This document shows, one piece after another, positions 5,401-6,732 of a DNA stretch of 6,732 nt. A program made the translations under genes and the position numbers. The first letter of the stretch is position 1; the number at the start of each line of letters is the position of its first letter. Source of the stretch: Bacteroidia bacterium (GTDB lineage Bacteria; Bacteroidota; Bacteroidia; Cytophagales; Cyclobacteriaceae); the NCBI GenBank assembly GCA_012031955.1, contig JAAURZ010000129.1, positions 1-6,732 on the forward strand. Reading direction: 5' to 3'. Under the pieces are notes generated by a model that was not told the DNA's origin, searched no databases, and was given only the letters and a program-made list of their open reading frames with translations.

Positions 5401-6135
5401 CTATCGGCGGCTGCCGTAGAATAATGTTATAAACAGGGTGGGATATACCGCATAATTTTTTGCCGCCGGCACGAGCTCTATCTCGCTGGTGTAGGCGTCG
5501 ATGAGGAAACCGGCTTCGAAGCCCGTTACCTGGCTCTTGATGGTGCCTAATTCAAAATTGACCGCAGCCTTGGCGTTGGCTCCCAGTTTGAGTTTAGACT
5601 CGCCGATACCTTCAAACAAACGCCCGGTTCCATATATGGATGAAGGCTCGATGGCGGGGGTGTACTGCTCGCGGATGGTGAAATTACCCGGACTGTCGGA
5701 AGCGCGCTCCACATAATAGGGAGCCACCACACCGATGGAAGGACCTACGGCGAAAATCGCCTTGATTTCAACGCCTTGCTGGGGTGCTTTCTTGAACAGG
5801 ATATAATCCCGGCCATATTGAAAGCGCAGGGCATAGAGGTAATTGCTCTTTCCGAAAATAAAGAAATTGCCCGTCTGGTCGGAGTTTCGGCGCACCTCCT
5901 GCGGGTGCTTCACGTTCATGACCTCCAACCCGAAGGTTTCCAGCATGCGGTCGTTCTTCATCTTACGGGCCTTTTTGAAAACAAACCCGCCGATTAACCC
6001 GCCGGATGTATTCTTGTTGATGCCCCAGGTGAATTCCGAGGTATATTCATAACTGTCCTGTGTTTGCCCCAAAGCGCAAAAAGCTGGCAGCAGGGCCAGC
6101 ATCATCAAACATCCAAATTTCTTTAAACCCTCCAT
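5401..6135 (-). CDS. Conserved outer-membrane-like protein of unknown function
   Basis: The product is 244 residues with a Sec signal peptide (about 1-23, basic start, Leu/Met/Ala core, cleavage near A-L-G before Q24). The Cys at 20 does not sit in a proper lipobox, so a lipoprotein is unlikely. The mature part has alternating polar/hydrophobic strands, many aromatic and Gly residues, and ends in T-L-F-I-T-L-F-Y-G-S-R-R, which suggests a small beta-barrel. Distinctive segments are N-V-K-H-P-Q-E (74-80), a K-S-N-Y-L-Y-A-L-R block (96-104) and L-F-K-K-A-P-Q-Q-G-V-E-I (113-124), followed by G-P-S-I-G. I recall the same pattern in uncharacterised Bacteroidota proteins. It lies upstream of tonB on the same strand with no visible terminator between them, so partial co-transcription is possible. 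It diverges from the OsmC-family gene. The start codon at 6133-6135 fits the signal peptide. Confidence 0.85.
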   Translation of the reverse strand: MEGLKKFGCLMMLALLPAFCALGQTQDSYEYTSEFTWGINKNTSGGLIGGFVFKKARKMKNDRMLETFGLEVMNVKHPQEVRRNSDQTGNFFIFGKSNYLYALRFQYGRDYILFKKAPQQGVEIKAIFAVGPSIGVVAPYYVERASDSPGNFTIREQYTPAIEPSSIYGTGRLFEGIGESKLKLGANAKAAVNFELGTIKSQVTGFEAGFLIDAYTSEIELVPAAKNYAVYPTLFITLFYGSRR

Positions 6136-6212
6136 CCGACAGGCATTTTTCAGTTATCGTAACTTAAATTTATGGTTTAATTACAAAACGCAAAAGGTAG
6201 TAACAAGTTATT

Positions 6213-6617
6213 ATGAGCCAAATGACCAATGAGTATACAGGCGGCCTGAGAACGCAGGCCAGGCACCTGAGGTCCGGTACCGGAATGATCACCGACGCAC
6301 CGGCCGACAACAAGGGTAAGGGAGAAGCTTTTAGCCCCACGGACCTCGTATGCGCTGCACTGAGCAGTTGCATGCTTACCACCATGGGCATTTGGGCGGA
6401 ACAGCAAGGTATCGACTTGACGGGAATGAAGACGGACATTGTGAAGATTATGGATGCTAACCCCAGAAAGATAAAGGAGATTCAGATCACGCTTAACCAT
6501 CCGGATTTAGTGGCCACGCCCGAACAACGCGAAAAGCTGAAGAACATTGCGGAGACCTGCCCCGTTGCACTGAGCCTGGCGGCGTCAGTGAAACAAAACA
6601 TTACTTTTGAATTCTGA
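6213..6617 (+). CDS. OsmC/Ohr-family protein
   Basis: This is a 134-residue cytoplasmic protein of the OsmC/Ohr superfamily, whose characterised members reduce organic hydroperoxides with a pair of reactive cysteines. The family signature is present: S-P-T-D-L-V at 41-46, the first Cys C53 in A-L-S-S-C-M-L-T-T-M-G, and the second C116 in E-T-C-P-V-A-L-S-L. An additional Cys is at 47. The length is normal for the compact YhfA/OsmC-like branch. The substrate cannot be told from sequence; the E-A-F-S-P-T-D segment supports OsmC-like rather than strict Ohr. ATG 6213 has no strong Shine-Dalgarno, and ATG 6222 (M4) is an alternative. The gene diverges from the outer-membrane-like gene across 77 bases and converges on the next gene with only 8 bases between stop codons; no terminator is visible there. 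Confidence 0.92.
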   Translation: MSQMTNEYTGGLRTQARHLRSGTGMITDAPADNKGKGEAFSPTDLVCAALSSCMLTTMGIWAEQQGIDLTGMKTDIVKIMDANPRKIKEIQITLNHPDLVATPEQREKLKNIAETCPVALSLAASVKQNITFEF

Positions 6618-6625
6618 ACCCTTCC

Positions 6626-6732
6626 CTACCGGATCAGGTGCACCCACCCGCGATACTTGTTCCTGCAATTGTCTTCAATTGTATAGAAGTAAGTTGCTGC
6701 GGACAGGCTACCCCCGTTCCAGTCGTTTTGAT
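6626..6732 (-). CDS. C-terminus of a T9SS type B-sorted secreted protein (partial)
   Basis: The last 34 codons of a minus-strand gene enter from the right edge and end at TAG (6626-6628). The tail matches the gliding-motility-associated C-terminal domain (type B T9SS sorting signal): N-D-W-N-G-G near the start, then A-A-T-Y-F-Y-T-I and the terminal G-W-V-H-L-I-R. Proteins with this tail are exported across the outer membrane by the type IX secretion system and are usually large, repeat-rich cell-surface proteins or adhesins. The rest of the protein, and hence its specific role, is outside the window. One atypical residue is the Cys in D-N-C-R-N-K. Confidence 0.85.
   Translation of the reverse strand, partial: QNDWNGGSLSAATYFYTIEDNCRNKYRGWVHLIR

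Overview
The window looks like chromosomal DNA of a Bacteroidota member, most likely Cytophagia-like, perhaps from a metagenome. The evidence is a C-terminal T9SS type B (gliding-associated) sorting domain at the right edge, a short TonB energy transducer with a Pro/Glu-rich linker, a two-repeat secreted protein of a type common in this phylum, a TAnnTTTG promoter element, and start codons that mostly lack a Shine-Dalgarno sequence.

Layout, left to right. Positions 1-94 hold the tail of an unrecognised + strand reading frame at about 37% GC. Positions 95-355 are a block at about 63% GC with no convincing gene. That block abuts, and appears to have cut off, the C-terminus of a secreted two-repeat protein (290-928, minus). 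Next is a Tat-exported Mn-type superoxide dismutase (1154-1888, minus) with a strong terminator. A 485-base gene-poor divergent region follows. Then comes a 730-codon + strand frame (2374-4566) joining an isopenicillin-N-synthase-like 2OG-Fe(II) oxygenase to a ChrA-type transporter. Facing it are tonB (4623-5306, minus) and, upstream of tonB, a conserved outer-membrane-like protein (5401-6135, minus). An OsmC-family protein (6213-6617, +) and the end of a T9SS-sorted secreted protein (6626-6732, minus) close the window.

Two points stand out. First, the oxygenase-ChrA fusion is probably the result of a one-base insertion near 3343. In the +1 frame the DNA reads R-L-A-E-I-G-L-K-K-stop, the expected end of the oxygenase, and ChrA would then start about 11 bases later at a GTG. 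The likely ancestral arrangement is a two-gene operon. Second, the two-repeat secreted protein stops halfway through its second repeat, exactly where base composition changes, which indicates a rearrangement or an assembly chimera.

Functionally the window mixes envelope functions (TonB, outer membrane protein, T9SS cargo) with oxidative or oxyanion stress functions (exported SOD, OsmC-family, ChrA). These sit in several separate transcription units and nothing shows that they form one pathway. I found no CRISPR array, tRNA, rRNA, insertion sequence or clearly new multi-gene system.
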